Shown in pieces: positions 1 through 7,727 of a stretch of 64,000 nucleotides of DNA. Location: assembly GCA_031555175.1 (NCBI GenBank), contig JAVBUP010000002.1, positions 17,970 to 81,969 on the forward strand. The letters are read 5' to 3'. Position 1 is the stretch's first letter. Every line of letters starts with the position of its first letter. The position numbers and the translations under genes are program-made. The stretch comes from JAVBUP01 sp031555175. GTDB taxonomy: Bacteria > Bacillota_I > Bacilli_A > Erysipelotrichales > Coprobacillaceae. The notes under the pieces are model-generated. The model made no database searches, was not told the origin of the DNA, and saw nothing but the letters and a program-made list of their open reading frames with translations.

Positions 1-205
1 TTCCCGCTCCAAATAATAATATACTAAAGTCATAGATATTTTTGTCACATTATGACACTTGTCTAATTTAGCTATTAATTTCTTTATATAAGCTACTAAT
101 AAATTACATAATGAATATTAGATACAAAATGTATCCATAAATATCGCATTTAGTTTTTATTATTTAACTATATATGGTACATTAATATAAAAGGGGGATA
201 TCGAA
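1..205. other. Upstream intergenic region with small palindromes
   Basis: No gene is seen. The stretch holds two short inverted repeats, TGTCA/TGACA at about 46-57 and GATAC/GTATC at about 120-136, ahead of the small exported-protein gene. They could be regulator sites, but nothing identifies a regulator. A ribosome site (AAGGGGGAT) lies just before the ATG at 206. Confidence 0.4.
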
Positions 206-586
206 ATGAAAAAGATAATAGTCTATTTAGTCGGAATTATATTATTGGTGTCTATATCATTGTTAATATTTCCTAGCGATTACAACGAAGCATCACTAGA
301 TGGTGCATCCATGGAAAGCCCAGCAGAAATGGTTACTCTTTGTAGTAAAAGTGAAACATTTATAATTAATGATCAAGAAAAAGAATATACCTGCGTTGAG
401 GAAATAAATATGCTACTACAAGATGGATATAGAATTAATATCATGCAAGAAAGATACTCATGGGAACTTGATTATAAGCGAAACGGCAGAACAGGAATGT
501 TGCTCACTATTCAATCTACCTATTTTGCACAACCTACCGGGTATTATATTACCAAACAAGGTAAAGTTAGATATATTACTCCATAA
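206..586 (+). CDS. Small exported or membrane-anchored hypothetical protein
   Basis: The 126-residue product starts with a lysine pair and a hydrophobic helix (residues 5-23), so it is either secreted or held by an N-terminal anchor. The mature part is polar and has two cysteines (in TLCSK and YTCVE) that could form a disulfide outside the cell. It is convergent with sigE, so it is a separate unit. I do not recognise the family. The start follows a good ribosome site, AAGGGGGAT. Confidence 0.7.
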   Translation: MKKIIVYLVGIILLVSISLLIFPSDYNEASLDGASMESPAEMVTLCSKSETFIINDQEKEYTCVEEINMLLQDGYRINIMQERYSWELDYKRNGRTGMLLTIQSTYFAQPTGYYITKQGKVRYITP

Positions 587-619
587 TAACAAATAATATC
601 AGCAACGCTGTTGAATAAA

Positions 620-1318
620 TCATATTACCGCTTTATTCAGTTTATTTCTTAACTTCCTAATAATTCGTTTTTCTAGTCTAGAAATATATGATTGTGAAAT
701 ACCTAATAAATCAGCAACATCTTTCTGTGTTAGTTCTTCTCTTCCATCTAGACCAAATCTAAGTGTTAATATCTGTCTTTCACGCGGTTTTAAATCTTTT
801 AGAGCCTCTTGAATCAAGACCTTTTGTTCATTCTCTTCGATTGCTTTCGAGACAATGTCACTATCTGTGCCAATAATATCAGATAACAATAATTCATTAC
901 CATCATAATCAACATTTAACGGTTCATCAAATGATACTTCACTACGTAATTTATTTGTCTTTCTAAGATGCATTAAAATTTCATTTTCAATACATCTTGA
1001 AGCATACGTAGCTAGTTTAATATTTTTATCTAACTTAAATGTATTTATAGCCTTAACTAACCCAATTGTGCCAATACTTATTAGATCTTCAATATTACCA
1101 TTTGATTCATATTTCTTTGCAATATACACAACTAATCTAAGATTGTGTTCTATTAATGTATTCCTAGCTTCCATATCACCTTGCTCAAAAGCAATTAATA
1201 CCGCTAGTTCATCTTCTTTAGACAATGGTGCAGGCAATATTTCACTACCACCAATATAGTATGTCCCTAAGTCTTTTTTACTAAATATTAAACTTAATAA
1301 CTTCTTTAACCATGCCAT
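620..1318 (-). CDS. sigE: RNA polymerase sporulation sigma factor SigE (pro-sigma-E)
   Basis: Mother-cell sigma factor that starts the post-septation transcription programme of sporulation. Region 2 (NLRLVVYIAKKYE, ASRCIENEILMHLR) and region 4 (TQKDVADLLGISQSYISRLEKR) match SigE closely, as does SEVSFDEPLN. The preferred start is the ATG at 1318, four bases past the spoIIGA stop, after GGGGGT. An upstream in-frame ATG at 1348 would overlap spoIIGA and lacks a ribosome site. The first 19 residues (hydrophobic, then KKDLGT) form the pro-sequence; cleavage is expected just before YYIGG, as known for B. subtilis. Length is normal. It ends in TGA, showing that TGA is a true stop in this host. Confidence 0.96.
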   Translation of the reverse strand: MAWLKKLLSLIFSKKDLGTYYIGGSEILPAPLSKEDELAVLIAFEQGDMEARNTLIEHNLRLVVYIAKKYESNGNIEDLISIGTIGLVKAINTFKLDKNIKLATYASRCIENEILMHLRKTNKLRSEVSFDEPLNVDYDGNELLLSDIIGTDSDIVSKAIEENEQKVLIQEALKDLKPRERQILTLRFGLDGREELTQKDVADLLGISQSYISRLEKRIIRKLRNKLNKAVI

Positions 1319-1322
1319 ATCA

Positions 1323-2078
1323 TTACCCCCAATATAATAGCTTTCCACTTATAAGGCAATCAACCTTTTCTATATATATATCTTCAACACATGAAATATA
1401 TACATCAAAATACTTCTTTCCATTCATCACTACATAGTCAACAGTCATGAGCTTTATCGTATCCATGCCATTGACTGTGTAAATTGAAACATGCTCGCTT
1501 TCTACAAAATTACAGATTTTAGCACTTTTTATAAAGATGACAACTTTGCCATCTTTTTCAATTGCATTTCCAGTATCAATAAAACCCTTGCAAATTATTA
1601 ATTCTTCTTCAGTACAGAGTTTAATCGCAACATCTACAAATAGTTTTTCTATTGTTAATTCTTTTTTCAGTTTAAAAAAATAACTAGTATAGACTCCAAT
1701 TACTATGGTAGTAATCACAAACATCACCAACCAATTAAAAGATAGCCCTACAATTAATACTCCATTTATCAATACTGCATTTTTAGAAAAGTTTATCATT
1801 GTGAATTTAATAATAAAGCTCGTTATATAGAAAATCACTATCGCATAAATAGCTTTATGCCGATAATATAATCCACAACACATAGCTACCCACAATAAAT
1901 AAACAACTATATATTTATCATCTAAGTATATTAAGAACGTGCTTATACTTATGAGTAGAGATAATAGAAACAGCCATCTTGTTTTCGCTGAATCGTTTAA
2001 AAATATTGTAATTGATAACAGTGTGAGAAAAGTAATTACAAGATTCAGTAGATATACAATATCTATGTAAATATCCAT
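1323..2078 (-). CDS. spoIIGA: Sigma-E processing peptidase SpoIIGA
   Basis: Membrane aspartic-type protease that removes the pro-sequence of SigE. The product is about 251 residues from the ATG at 2078, chosen because AGAGGTGAT precedes it and MDIYIDIVYLLNL matches the family N-terminus; the longer ORF reaching 2150 lacks a ribosome site. The first ~150 residues contain several membrane helices. The cytoplasmic domain has the catalytic DTGN motif (GFIDTGNAIE). It lies directly upstream of sigE, the conserved order. The C-terminal domain is a little short compared with Bacillus homologues. Confidence 0.93.
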   Translation of the reverse strand: MDIYIDIVYLLNLVITFLTLLSITIFLNDSAKTRWLFLLSLLISISTFLIYLDDKYIVVYLLWVAMCCGLYYRHKAIYAIVIFYITSFIIKFTMINFSKNAVLINGVLIVGLSFNWLVMFVITTIVIGVYTSYFFKLKKELTIEKLFVDVAIKLCTEEELIICKGFIDTGNAIEKDGKVVIFIKSAKICNFVESEHVSIYTVNGMDTIKLMTVDYVVMNGKKYFDVYISCVEDIYIEKVDCLISGKLLYWG

Positions 2079-2097
2079 CTCTATCACCTCTACTATT

Positions 2098-2130
2098 ATT
2101 GTAAAGATAATAGAATGAATTAATTGTCGA
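2098..2130 (-). promoter_or_regulatory. Putative Spo0A-controlled spoIIG promoter
   Basis: On the minus strand TCGACA (2130-2125) and TACAAT (2103-2098) are 21 bp apart. The -35 overlaps TTGTCGA (plus strand, 2124-2130), a 6-of-7 match to the Spo0A box TGTCGAA. The B. subtilis spoIIG promoter is known for an abnormally long spacer with 0A boxes over the -35, so the layout fits. Function is inferred. Confidence 0.6.
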
Positions 2131-2136
2131 TTTATA

Positions 2137-2165
2137 AAAAAACACAGCAATTTATTGCTGCGTTA
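2137..2165 (-). terminator. Rho-independent terminator of the DUF1653 operon
   Basis: On the minus strand ACGCAGCAAT pairs with ATTGCTGTGT and is followed by a run of T. It begins at the stop codon of the 2163-2435 gene and insulates spoIIGA from the upstream operon. Confidence 0.85.
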
Positions 2166-2435
2166 TCTTAATGCTTCAAAGCGATACTTTTGTGTAACTT
2201 CAGGGTATTTGTCCTTATCAACAAGTGAGAAGAACATTTTTGCTGGTCTAGTATAATAACCTAAATCACCATATAAAGCCTGATATACAACTATATCTTC
2301 TCTACTCTCACTATCAGTGGCTATCGTTACTATTTGATACTCTTGACCTTTAAAATGCCTAAAAATAGTTGGTTCATCATCGCATAAGATACTTTTAAAG
2401 ACTATAAAAGTTCCATCTTCACGGATATATCTCAT
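2163..2435 (-). CDS. DUF1653 domain protein
   Basis: A 90-residue protein matching DUF1653: the core IFRHFKGQEYQIV...VVYQALYGD...YTRPAKMFF is typical. The family has a small beta-rich fold; its role is unknown. The ATG overlaps the TGA of the upstream hydrolase (ATGA), so the two are translationally coupled, and it is the last gene of a three-gene operon with the nitroreductase. Confidence 0.85.
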   Translation of the reverse strand: MRYIREDGTFIVFKSILCDDEPTIFRHFKGQEYQIVTIATDSESREDIVVYQALYGDLGYYTRPAKMFFSLVDKDKYPEVTQKYRFEALR

Positions 2436-3337
2436 AAATTACGTTCCATAAAGTTAAGTATATCAAGATATACTTCTTCTTTGTTAATTTCATTAAGTAT
2501 CTCGTGACGCATTTGTGGGTATAACTTCATATCCGCATTACGCCCTACATCCGTTAACATATGGAATACTTGAATGACACCTTTACCATAACCACCCACT
2601 GGATCTTTATCACCTGATACTACATAAATAGGCAGATTTTTAGCAACTTCGCAAGCCCACTTCTTTGATGATACTAAATCTAACATTGTAAATAAATCTA
2701 TATACCCAGAGATACTAAATTTAAAATTACATAGCTCATCTTTATCATATGCATGATAAACTTCTGAATCACTTGAAATCCAAGCAGATGGTTCACCAGC
2801 TTCAAAACCTTTATTATATGAACCAAATGCCAATTTATCAATAAACTTAGATTTGTGTTTAGGACCATATATGCTTTTAATCATCTTCGCCACACTGATT
2901 CCAATCTTTCCTAAAGGATTTGGACCACTTGTACCCATGATGATAGCTCCATCAACCTCATTAGGATACCAGCTTAAATAATTCCTTGTTACAAAACTTC
3001 CCATACTATGTCCTAAAATACAATATGGAATATTAGGATATTGCTCTTTGATTATAGTACTTACTTTATGGACATCTTCAATTAAGTATTTATAGCCATC
3101 TTTATCTGCTATATAACCCTTTTCCGGAGCATTTTTACCATGTCCTAAGTGATCATGTCCACATACTAAAATATCATGTTCATTTAAATATCTAATAAAT
3201 GGTTCATAGCGTTCTAAATATTCACACATTCCATGAACAATTTGTAAAATGTATTTTGGTTTGTTATCTGGTTCATAAATATAATAATCCATTTGATTTG
3301 TGTTATTGCTAGATAAGAAAGTATTAACCTTCTTCAT
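2432..3337 (-). CDS. Alpha/beta hydrolase, lysophospholipase / monoacylglycerol lipase type
   Basis: A 301-residue serine hydrolase of the S33 / Hydrolase_4 group. The nucleophile elbow is GHSMGS, preceded by an HGMCEYLERY oxyanion-type motif and the family motif GHDHLGHGK. The acid is probably in SGDKDPVG and the catalytic histidine in MRHEILNE near the end. There is no signal peptide, so it is probably a cytoplasmic lipase or esterase acting on lysophospholipids or monoacylglycerols. It overlaps the nitroreductase stop by one base (TAATG), which implies one operon. Confidence 0.88.
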   Translation of the reverse strand: MKKVNTFLSSNNTNQMDYYIYEPDNKPKYILQIVHGMCEYLERYEPFIRYLNEHDILVCGHDHLGHGKNAPEKGYIADKDGYKYLIEDVHKVSTIIKEQYPNIPYCILGHSMGSFVTRNYLSWYPNEVDGAIIMGTSGPNPLGKIGISVAKMIKSIYGPKHKSKFIDKLAFGSYNKGFEAGEPSAWISSDSEVYHAYDKDELCNFKFSISGYIDLFTMLDLVSSKKWACEVAKNLPIYVVSGDKDPVGGYGKGVIQVFHMLTDVGRNADMKLYPQMRHEILNEINKEEVYLDILNFMERNL

Positions 3338-3894
3338 TATTTAATATATGATACCTTTTCGCTATTTGGAGTACGAGTTACTCCTTGCATCTTTGGATAT
3401 CCAATTAAAACAGCTGTTCCATAGACATATCCTTCTGGTACTCCAATACGAGATAAAAACTCTTGTTCCTTATCTGGAGTAAATGCCAATCTAGCCATAC
3501 CACAATGTAAACTTCCTAACCCTAAACTATTAGCCGCTAATGATACATTTTGAGCTATAATACCTAAATCTAATAAACCAGATGCTTCAGTTGATCCAAC
3601 CTGTTTAGAAATAAACACGATAACTGGAGCATGATAGAATAGCGTTCCGCCCCTTGATTCAATTCTTTCCTTCATCCCTTCATTTTGAAAAGCTATTTTT
3701 AGCGCTTCATCATGAATTTCATTAACGAGTGCTTTATTACTAACCACATGCACATGCCAAGGCTGTCTATCCATCGCCGAAGGGGCACTTACCGCTGCCT
3801 CACCAATTAATTTTAATAATTCATCACTTACTTCTTTTTCTTCAAAATCTCTACATGAGTATCTTGAAATAATATTTTCATATGCTTGATTCAT
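3337..3894 (-). CDS. Nitroreductase family protein
   Basis: A 185-residue FMN-dependent oxidoreductase. The N-terminal RYSCRDFEEKEV and SAPSAMDRQPWHVHVV are the usual FMN-phosphate binding region, and GLGSLHCGMA is the mid-domain motif. Substrates of this family range over nitroaromatics, quinones and flavins and cannot be predicted here. First gene of the operon with the lipase and DUF1653 protein, preceded by a ribosome site (AAAGGAGG). Confidence 0.9.
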   Translation of the reverse strand: MNQAYENIISRYSCRDFEEKEVSDELLKLIGEAAVSAPSAMDRQPWHVHVVSNKALVNEIHDEALKIAFQNEGMKERIESRGGTLFYHAPVIVFISKQVGSTEASGLLDLGIIAQNVSLAANSLGLGSLHCGMARLAFTPDKEQEFLSRIGVPEGYVYGTAVLIGYPKMQGVTRTPNSEKVSYIK

Positions 3895-3927
3895 TTCTAG
3901 TCCTCCTTTAATACTTTAATTATAACA

Positions 3928-3962
3928 TAAAAGCACTTAATTGTAAGTTACTTAAGTGCTTT
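3928..3962 (-). terminator. Terminator overlapping the deacetylase stop
   Basis: On the minus strand AAAGCACTTAA pairs with TTAAGTGCTTT and a short T tract follows. The hairpin includes the stop codon of the 3948-4571 gene. Confidence 0.75.
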
Positions 3963-4571
3963 GACTAAAGGCATTATTTCGATGTTTTTCTTAACTAAAT
4001 ATGCAATTATTTCTTCTAACTTACTTAAGTGCACAGGGCTATATCCTAGTATCTCTTCATTATCATTTAAATCTTGATTATCAAGATAAACACTATGCCC
4101 TGAAATAACAAGATCTTTTTCATGTGTTAAGCAATCTTCAATAACAGTAATTACTTCTCCCACATCTGTATTAGTATTTACACTTTTACGATATGAATTA
4201 ACTAATGTATTCCTTGTCTCTAACACATACTCTCTAGCGATGGATAACAACTCTTCATTAAAATCATGATTAGGAAATGCAAATGTTTGTGGCTTTATTT
4301 CAAAGTATTCCATAAACTTCGCATCACATAATTCAAAATCCTTTCTCACATCGTTAAGTGATAAGTTAATCAATGATTGATGCAAATAAGCATGGCTTCC
4401 AATCTCAAATCCTTGTCCATACAAAGATTTATAGTCATCTAAAAAATCATTGAAATCATCCTTGCCAATATTTATATAGAATGTGCATCTTGCGTTATAC
4501 TTTTCAAATAATGGTTTTATAATTTTGAAGTGGCGATGATCATTGTCATCAAAAGTAAATATTACTCGCAT
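3948..4571 (-). CDS. Polysaccharide deacetylase (NodB-like) family protein
   Basis: A 207-residue carbohydrate esterase 4-type domain. The start FTFDDNDH carries the catalytic/metal Asp pair and EIGSHAYLHQSL carries the metal-binding HxxxH-like motif. NFAFPNHD matches motif 3. No signal peptide is visible and the protein is short, so it may act inside the cell or on an unusual substrate. It overlaps the end of the MerR gene by 10 bases, so it is cotranscribed with the regulator. Confidence 0.82.
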   Translation of the reverse strand: MRVIFTFDDNDHRHFKIIKPLFEKYNARCTFYINIGKDDFNDFLDDYKSLYGQGFEIGSHAYLHQSLINLSLNDVRKDFELCDAKFMEYFEIKPQTFAFPNHDFNEELLSIAREYVLETRNTLVNSYRKSVNTNTDVGEVITVIEDCLTHEKDLVISGHSVYLDNQDLNDNEEILGYSPVHLSKLEEIIAYLVKKNIEIMPLVKALK

Positions 4572-4978
4572 AACTTTTTACCTGTTACACAGTCAATTAA
4601 GTTACTTGAATACTCTATTTTACCAGACTCTATATCATCAAAGTATTGTTGTTTATTTTTGATGAATATCATACTTTCAAGAAGTTCTTCTTGTTTTCTT
4701 AGAAGAATTTCATTTTGCCTATTTAACATTTCTTTGCGCTTGTTAATCGATGTTTTCCCCTCAATACATAAGTTCATGTATTTTTTCATATCAATAATAC
4801 TCATTCCACACTTTCTTAAAGCTTGTAAAGATTTAATCCACGCTATATCCTTTTCATCAAATAGGCGATAGTTGTTTATATCTCTTTTTACATTTGGTAC
4901 CAGTCCTTCATTACAATAAAAACGTAATGTTTCATAACCAATCCCTAATGCCATACACACTTCTTTCATCGTTTTCAA
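4562..4978 (-). CDS. MerR family transcriptional regulator
   Basis: A 138-residue regulator: N-terminal winged helix (MKEVCMALGIGYETLRFYCNEGL, then RDINNYRLFDEKD) followed by a long dimerisation coiled coil (residues 70-115). No metal-binding cysteine pair is evident, so an organic or redox signal is more likely than a metal. It is divergent from the histidine phosphatase-flavodoxin operon and sits next to a perfect palindrome between promoter elements 19 bp apart. Confidence 0.9.
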   Translation of the reverse strand: MKTMKEVCMALGIGYETLRFYCNEGLVPNVKRDINNYRLFDEKDIAWIKSLQALRKCGMSIIDMKKYMNLCIEGKTSINKRKEMLNRQNEILLRKQEELLESMIFIKNKQQYFDDIESGKIEYSSNLIDCVTGKKLCE

Positions 4979-5006
4979 ATTATTTCCTCCTTTTCTTCTA
5001 AAAGGC

Positions 5007-5037
5007 TTGCCTTGTAGTTACTACAAGGTTGTATAGT
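5007..5037 (+). promoter_or_regulatory. MerR-type promoter and operator
   Basis: TTGCCT (5007-5012) and TATAGT (5032-5037) are separated by 19 bp. The spacer holds the perfect 19-bp palindrome CCTTGTAGTTACTACAAGG (5010-5028). A 19-bp spacer with a dyad inside is the hallmark of promoters activated by MerR-family proteins through DNA untwisting. It drives the rightward operon from 5091. Confidence 0.88.
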
Positions 5038-5090
5038 CTAAGTATAAGCTAAAAGTAATAACTTTACAACAATTGAAAGGAAGCATGTAA

Positions 5091-5681
5091 ATGAAAAAAA
5101 CATTGTATCTTATGAGACATGGTCAAACACTATTTAATGTTAGGCGCAAGATTCAAGGATGGTGCGATGCGCCACTTACAGAACTTGGAATTAACCAAGC
5201 CAAAATTGCTGGTAAGTATTTTGAAGACGAAGGCATAGTATTTAATAAAGCCTACTCATCTACTTCTGAAAGAGCCTGCGACACACTTGAATACGTTACA
5301 AACTTTAAAATGGATTACACTAGAGTTAAGGGATTAAAAGAGTGGAACTTTGGTGTATTTGAAGGTGAAAGTGAAGATTTGAATCCTCCACTTCCCTATG
5401 GAGATTACTTTAAAACTTTTGGTGGAGAATCAGAACAAGAGGTTAGAAAAAGAGTCAGTAACACACTTATTGACATCATGAACAAAGATGATCATGATAC
5501 TGTATTAGCTGTATCTCATGGAGCAGCTTGTGCCCAGTTTTATCGAGAATGGGAGGATTATGCACTTGTTAAAAAAACAGAGAGATTTTATAATTGTTGT
5601 ATTCTTAAATATGAATACGAAGATGGTATCTTTACATTAGTAGAGATCCACAACCATGACTTTAGTCAATTAAATAAATAG
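5091..5681 (+). CDS. Histidine phosphatase family protein
   Basis: A 196-residue protein of the phosphoglycerate mutase-like superfamily. The RHG motif (LMRHGQTLFN) gives the phosphorylated histidine, VKGLKEWNFGVFEG supplies the acid/base region and VSHGAACA the second histidine. It is probably a small-molecule phosphatase rather than a glycolytic mutase. First gene of the MerR-controlled operon, 11 bases ahead of a flavodoxin reductase. Confidence 0.9.
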   Translation: MKKTLYLMRHGQTLFNVRRKIQGWCDAPLTELGINQAKIAGKYFEDEGIVFNKAYSSTSERACDTLEYVTNFKMDYTRVKGLKEWNFGVFEGESEDLNPPLPYGDYFKTFGGESEQEVRKRVSNTLIDIMNKDDHDTVLAVSHGAACAQFYREWEDYALVKKTERFYNCCILKYEYEDGIFTLVEIHNHDFSQLNK

Positions 5682-5692
5682 GAGGAAACAAA

Positions 5693-6313
5693 ATGAAAGT
5701 ATTATTAATTAATGGAAGTCCCAATGCAAGAGGGTGTACTTATACTGCACTAACAGAAGTAGCTACAACGTTACAAACTCAGGGAATTGAAACTGAGATT
5801 ATTCAGGTAGGGCATAAGGATATTAGAGGATGTATTGGGTGTCGTAAATGTCGCCAAACTGGAAAATGTGTATTTGATGACTATGTTAATGAAGTGTCAC
5901 AAAAGTTTCAAGAAGCCGATGGAATCGTGATAGGCTCTCCTGTTTACTTCGCTTCTGCTAATGGAGGACTTGTATCTTTTCTAGATCGTCTATTTTATTC
6001 TAACTTTGGTAAAAACAATATGAAAGTAGGAGCTGCTGTAGTTAGCTGCCGCCGTGGTGGAGCAAGCGCAACATTCGATCAATTAAATAAATACTTCACG
6101 ATTGGGGGTATGCCAGTAGCAAGTAGCCAATATTGGAATAGTGTTCACGGAAACAGCACTGATGAAGTAAAGAAAGATCTTGAAGGAATGCAAACAATGC
6201 GAACTCTTGGTAGAAATATGGCTTTCTTAATTAAAAGTATAAATCTTGGTAAAAAAGAGTTTGGCACTCCCGAAAGTGATGAACCACATCAGTTCACTAA
6301 CTTCATCCGATAA
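5693..6313 (+). CDS. Flavodoxin family NAD(P)H-dependent oxidoreductase
   Basis: A 206-residue FMN reductase-like protein. LLINGSPNARGCTYTAL is the FMN-phosphate loop, GCIGCRKCRQTGKCVFDD is the cysteine-rich segment seen in many anaerobe members, and GSPVYFASANGG lines the flavin. Likely a quinone, azo or iron-sulfur-linked reductase. It is cotranscribed with the histidine phosphatase from the MerR-type promoter and is followed by a strong terminator. Confidence 0.9.
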   Translation: MKVLLINGSPNARGCTYTALTEVATTLQTQGIETEIIQVGHKDIRGCIGCRKCRQTGKCVFDDYVNEVSQKFQEADGIVIGSPVYFASANGGLVSFLDRLFYSNFGKNNMKVGAAVVSCRRGGASATFDQLNKYFTIGGMPVASSQYWNSVHGNSTDEVKKDLEGMQTMRTLGRNMAFLIKSINLGKKEFGTPESDEPHQFTNFIR

Positions 6314-6353
6314 AAAAATAGTAACTCTACTAAATCAGAGTTACTATTTTTTA
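6312..6353 (+). terminator. Strong Rho-independent terminator
   Basis: AAAATAGTAACTCT pairs perfectly with AGAGTTACTATTTT around an 8-base loop and ends in T. Its symmetry means it could also stop leftward transcription. Confidence 0.92.
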
Positions 6354-6385
6354 TCTAAAAGCCAAATTCAATTTTTATTTAATAA

Positions 6386-6413
6386 AATCAAAAAAGTGCT
6401 AATAAAGCACTTT
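6386..6413 (-). terminator. Terminator of the aldo/keto reductase operon
   Basis: On the minus strand AAAGTGCT pairs with AGCACTTT, followed by TTTTTG. It lies about 80 bases past the NTF2-like gene, the last gene of the leftward operon. Confidence 0.82.
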
Positions 6414-6492
6414 CTGGAATGAGGGTAGTATTGTAATTATTTGCTTCAAAATATATAAGTTATACCGTCCTCATAGTCATATATACTTTATA

Positions 6493-6852
6493 CTAATACA
6501 TAATTTTTGTGTAAGACATAGAGACTAATTTAATCTGATCATTTGCTGTTGAATAGATTTCTGTTACAACAAATGGATTTTGCACTTCATTTCCTCCAAC
6601 AATTGCTGTTAGTTTAAGTTTGTTAAGTAAAACGATAATTGAGTCGATTTGTTTAACAGTTACTTCCTCATAATCAATCTTGTCATAGACAATCCCTTTT
6701 TTCTCTATAATGTCTAATTCAGCGTCACGACCAACTGTCACACCCATATGAACAAATTGGGCATCTTCATGAACTAATTCTCTTAATGTTTCAATGTCTA
6801 TTTCATGCATTGCATTCCAAATTCTTTTTGATACTTCGATTGCTTTTTCCAT
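6493..6852 (-). CDS. NTF2-like / SnoaL-like domain protein (DUF4440 type)
   Basis: A 119-residue cone-fold protein: MEKAIEVSKRIWNAMHEIDIETLRELVHEDAQFVHMG is the typical opening of DUF4440/SnoaL proteins, which act as small ligand-binding or isomerase-like domains. Last gene of the operon, 12 bases after an aldo/keto reductase. Substrate unknown. Confidence 0.82.
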   Translation of the reverse strand: MEKAIEVSKRIWNAMHEIDIETLRELVHEDAQFVHMGVTVGRDAELDIIEKKGIVYDKIDYEEVTVKQIDSIIVLLNKLKLTAIVGGNEVQNPFVVTEIYSTANDQIKLVSMSYTKIMY

Positions 6853-6864
6853 GTTTATCTCCTT

Positions 6865-7710
6865 TTATCTCTTTAATCCACAAATCATTTCTACAATAGC
6901 TGGATCGCTATGGGAAAAGAATGTACTTACTCCCGTATTCAGCGAAGCAATTGCATTCATATCTTCAGTGTTTAACTCAAAATCAAATACATTAATGTTT
7001 TCTAACATTCTTTCTTTTCTAACGGTCTTAGCTAGAGGCACGATGCCTCTTTGAACTAACCATCTCAAAATAACTTGTCCTACAGTTTTATTGTACTTTT
7101 TACCAATAGTACTTAATACTTCATTTGTAAAAATATCATTCTTACCTTCAGCGAATGGTGCCCAAGCTTGTAGTTGTACTCCATACTTATTGTTGTACTC
7201 TAGTGCCTGCTCTTGTTGGAAGAAGGGGTTGATTTCTATTTGATTAATTGCTGGTTTGACTTCAGCGAAGATTGCTAAGTCGACAATTCTATCAGGATAG
7301 AAATTTGATACTCCAATCGCTTTTAATTTGCCTTCTTTATATAAATCCTCCATTGCGCGATATGTTCCATAATAATCGTTATATGGTTGATGGATGATGA
7401 CTAAATCTAGATAATCCAATTGCATCTTTTTAAGTGATTCTTCAATTGATGCTTTCGCTTTCACATATCCACCATTTGTTACCCATACTTTTGTTGTAAT
7501 AAATAATTCTTCTCTAGCCACAGGAGATAGCTTAATTGCTTCTCCAACAGCTTCTTCATTTCCATAAGATTGAGCTGTATCAAACAAACGATATCCCGCA
7601 TCAATCGCATCAAGAATTACTCTAATACACTCTTCCTTTTCTCTGATTTGGAATACTCCAAATCCTACTTTAGGCATTTCTAATCCATTATTTAGTTTTA
7701 CGAATTCCAT
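6865..7710 (-). CDS. Aldo/keto reductase
   Basis: A 281-residue NADPH-dependent carbonyl reductase of the 2,5-diketo-gluconate reductase-like group. The catalytic tetrad can be read as D44, Y49 (DTAQSY), K74 (TTKVW) and H107 (IIHQPY). The phosphate-binding end (PLAKTVRKERMLEN) is present. One of four aldo/keto reductases in one leftward operon. It is about the same length as its neighbour at 7728 and clearly similar to it, so local duplication is likely. Confidence 0.93.
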   Translation of the reverse strand: MEFVKLNNGLEMPKVGFGVFQIREKEECIRVILDAIDAGYRLFDTAQSYGNEEAVGEAIKLSPVAREELFITTKVWVTNGGYVKAKASIEESLKKMQLDYLDLVIIHQPYNDYYGTYRAMEDLYKEGKLKAIGVSNFYPDRIVDLAIFAEVKPAINQIEINPFFQQEQALEYNNKYGVQLQAWAPFAEGKNDIFTNEVLSTIGKKYNKTVGQVILRWLVQRGIVPLAKTVRKERMLENINVFDFELNTEDMNAIASLNTGVSTFFSHSDPAIVEMICGLKR

Positions 7711-7727
7711 AGTTATTTTCTCCTTTT

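Noticed and set aside
1068..1259. 63-residue plus-strand ORF inside sigE
   Set aside because: Shadow frame of a conserved sporulation sigma factor with no start signals.
1319..1348. Longer sigE start at 1348 (MESYYIGG...)
   Set aside because: It overlaps the end of spoIIGA, has no ribosome site, and the YYIGG there is a coincidental copy of the downstream motif.
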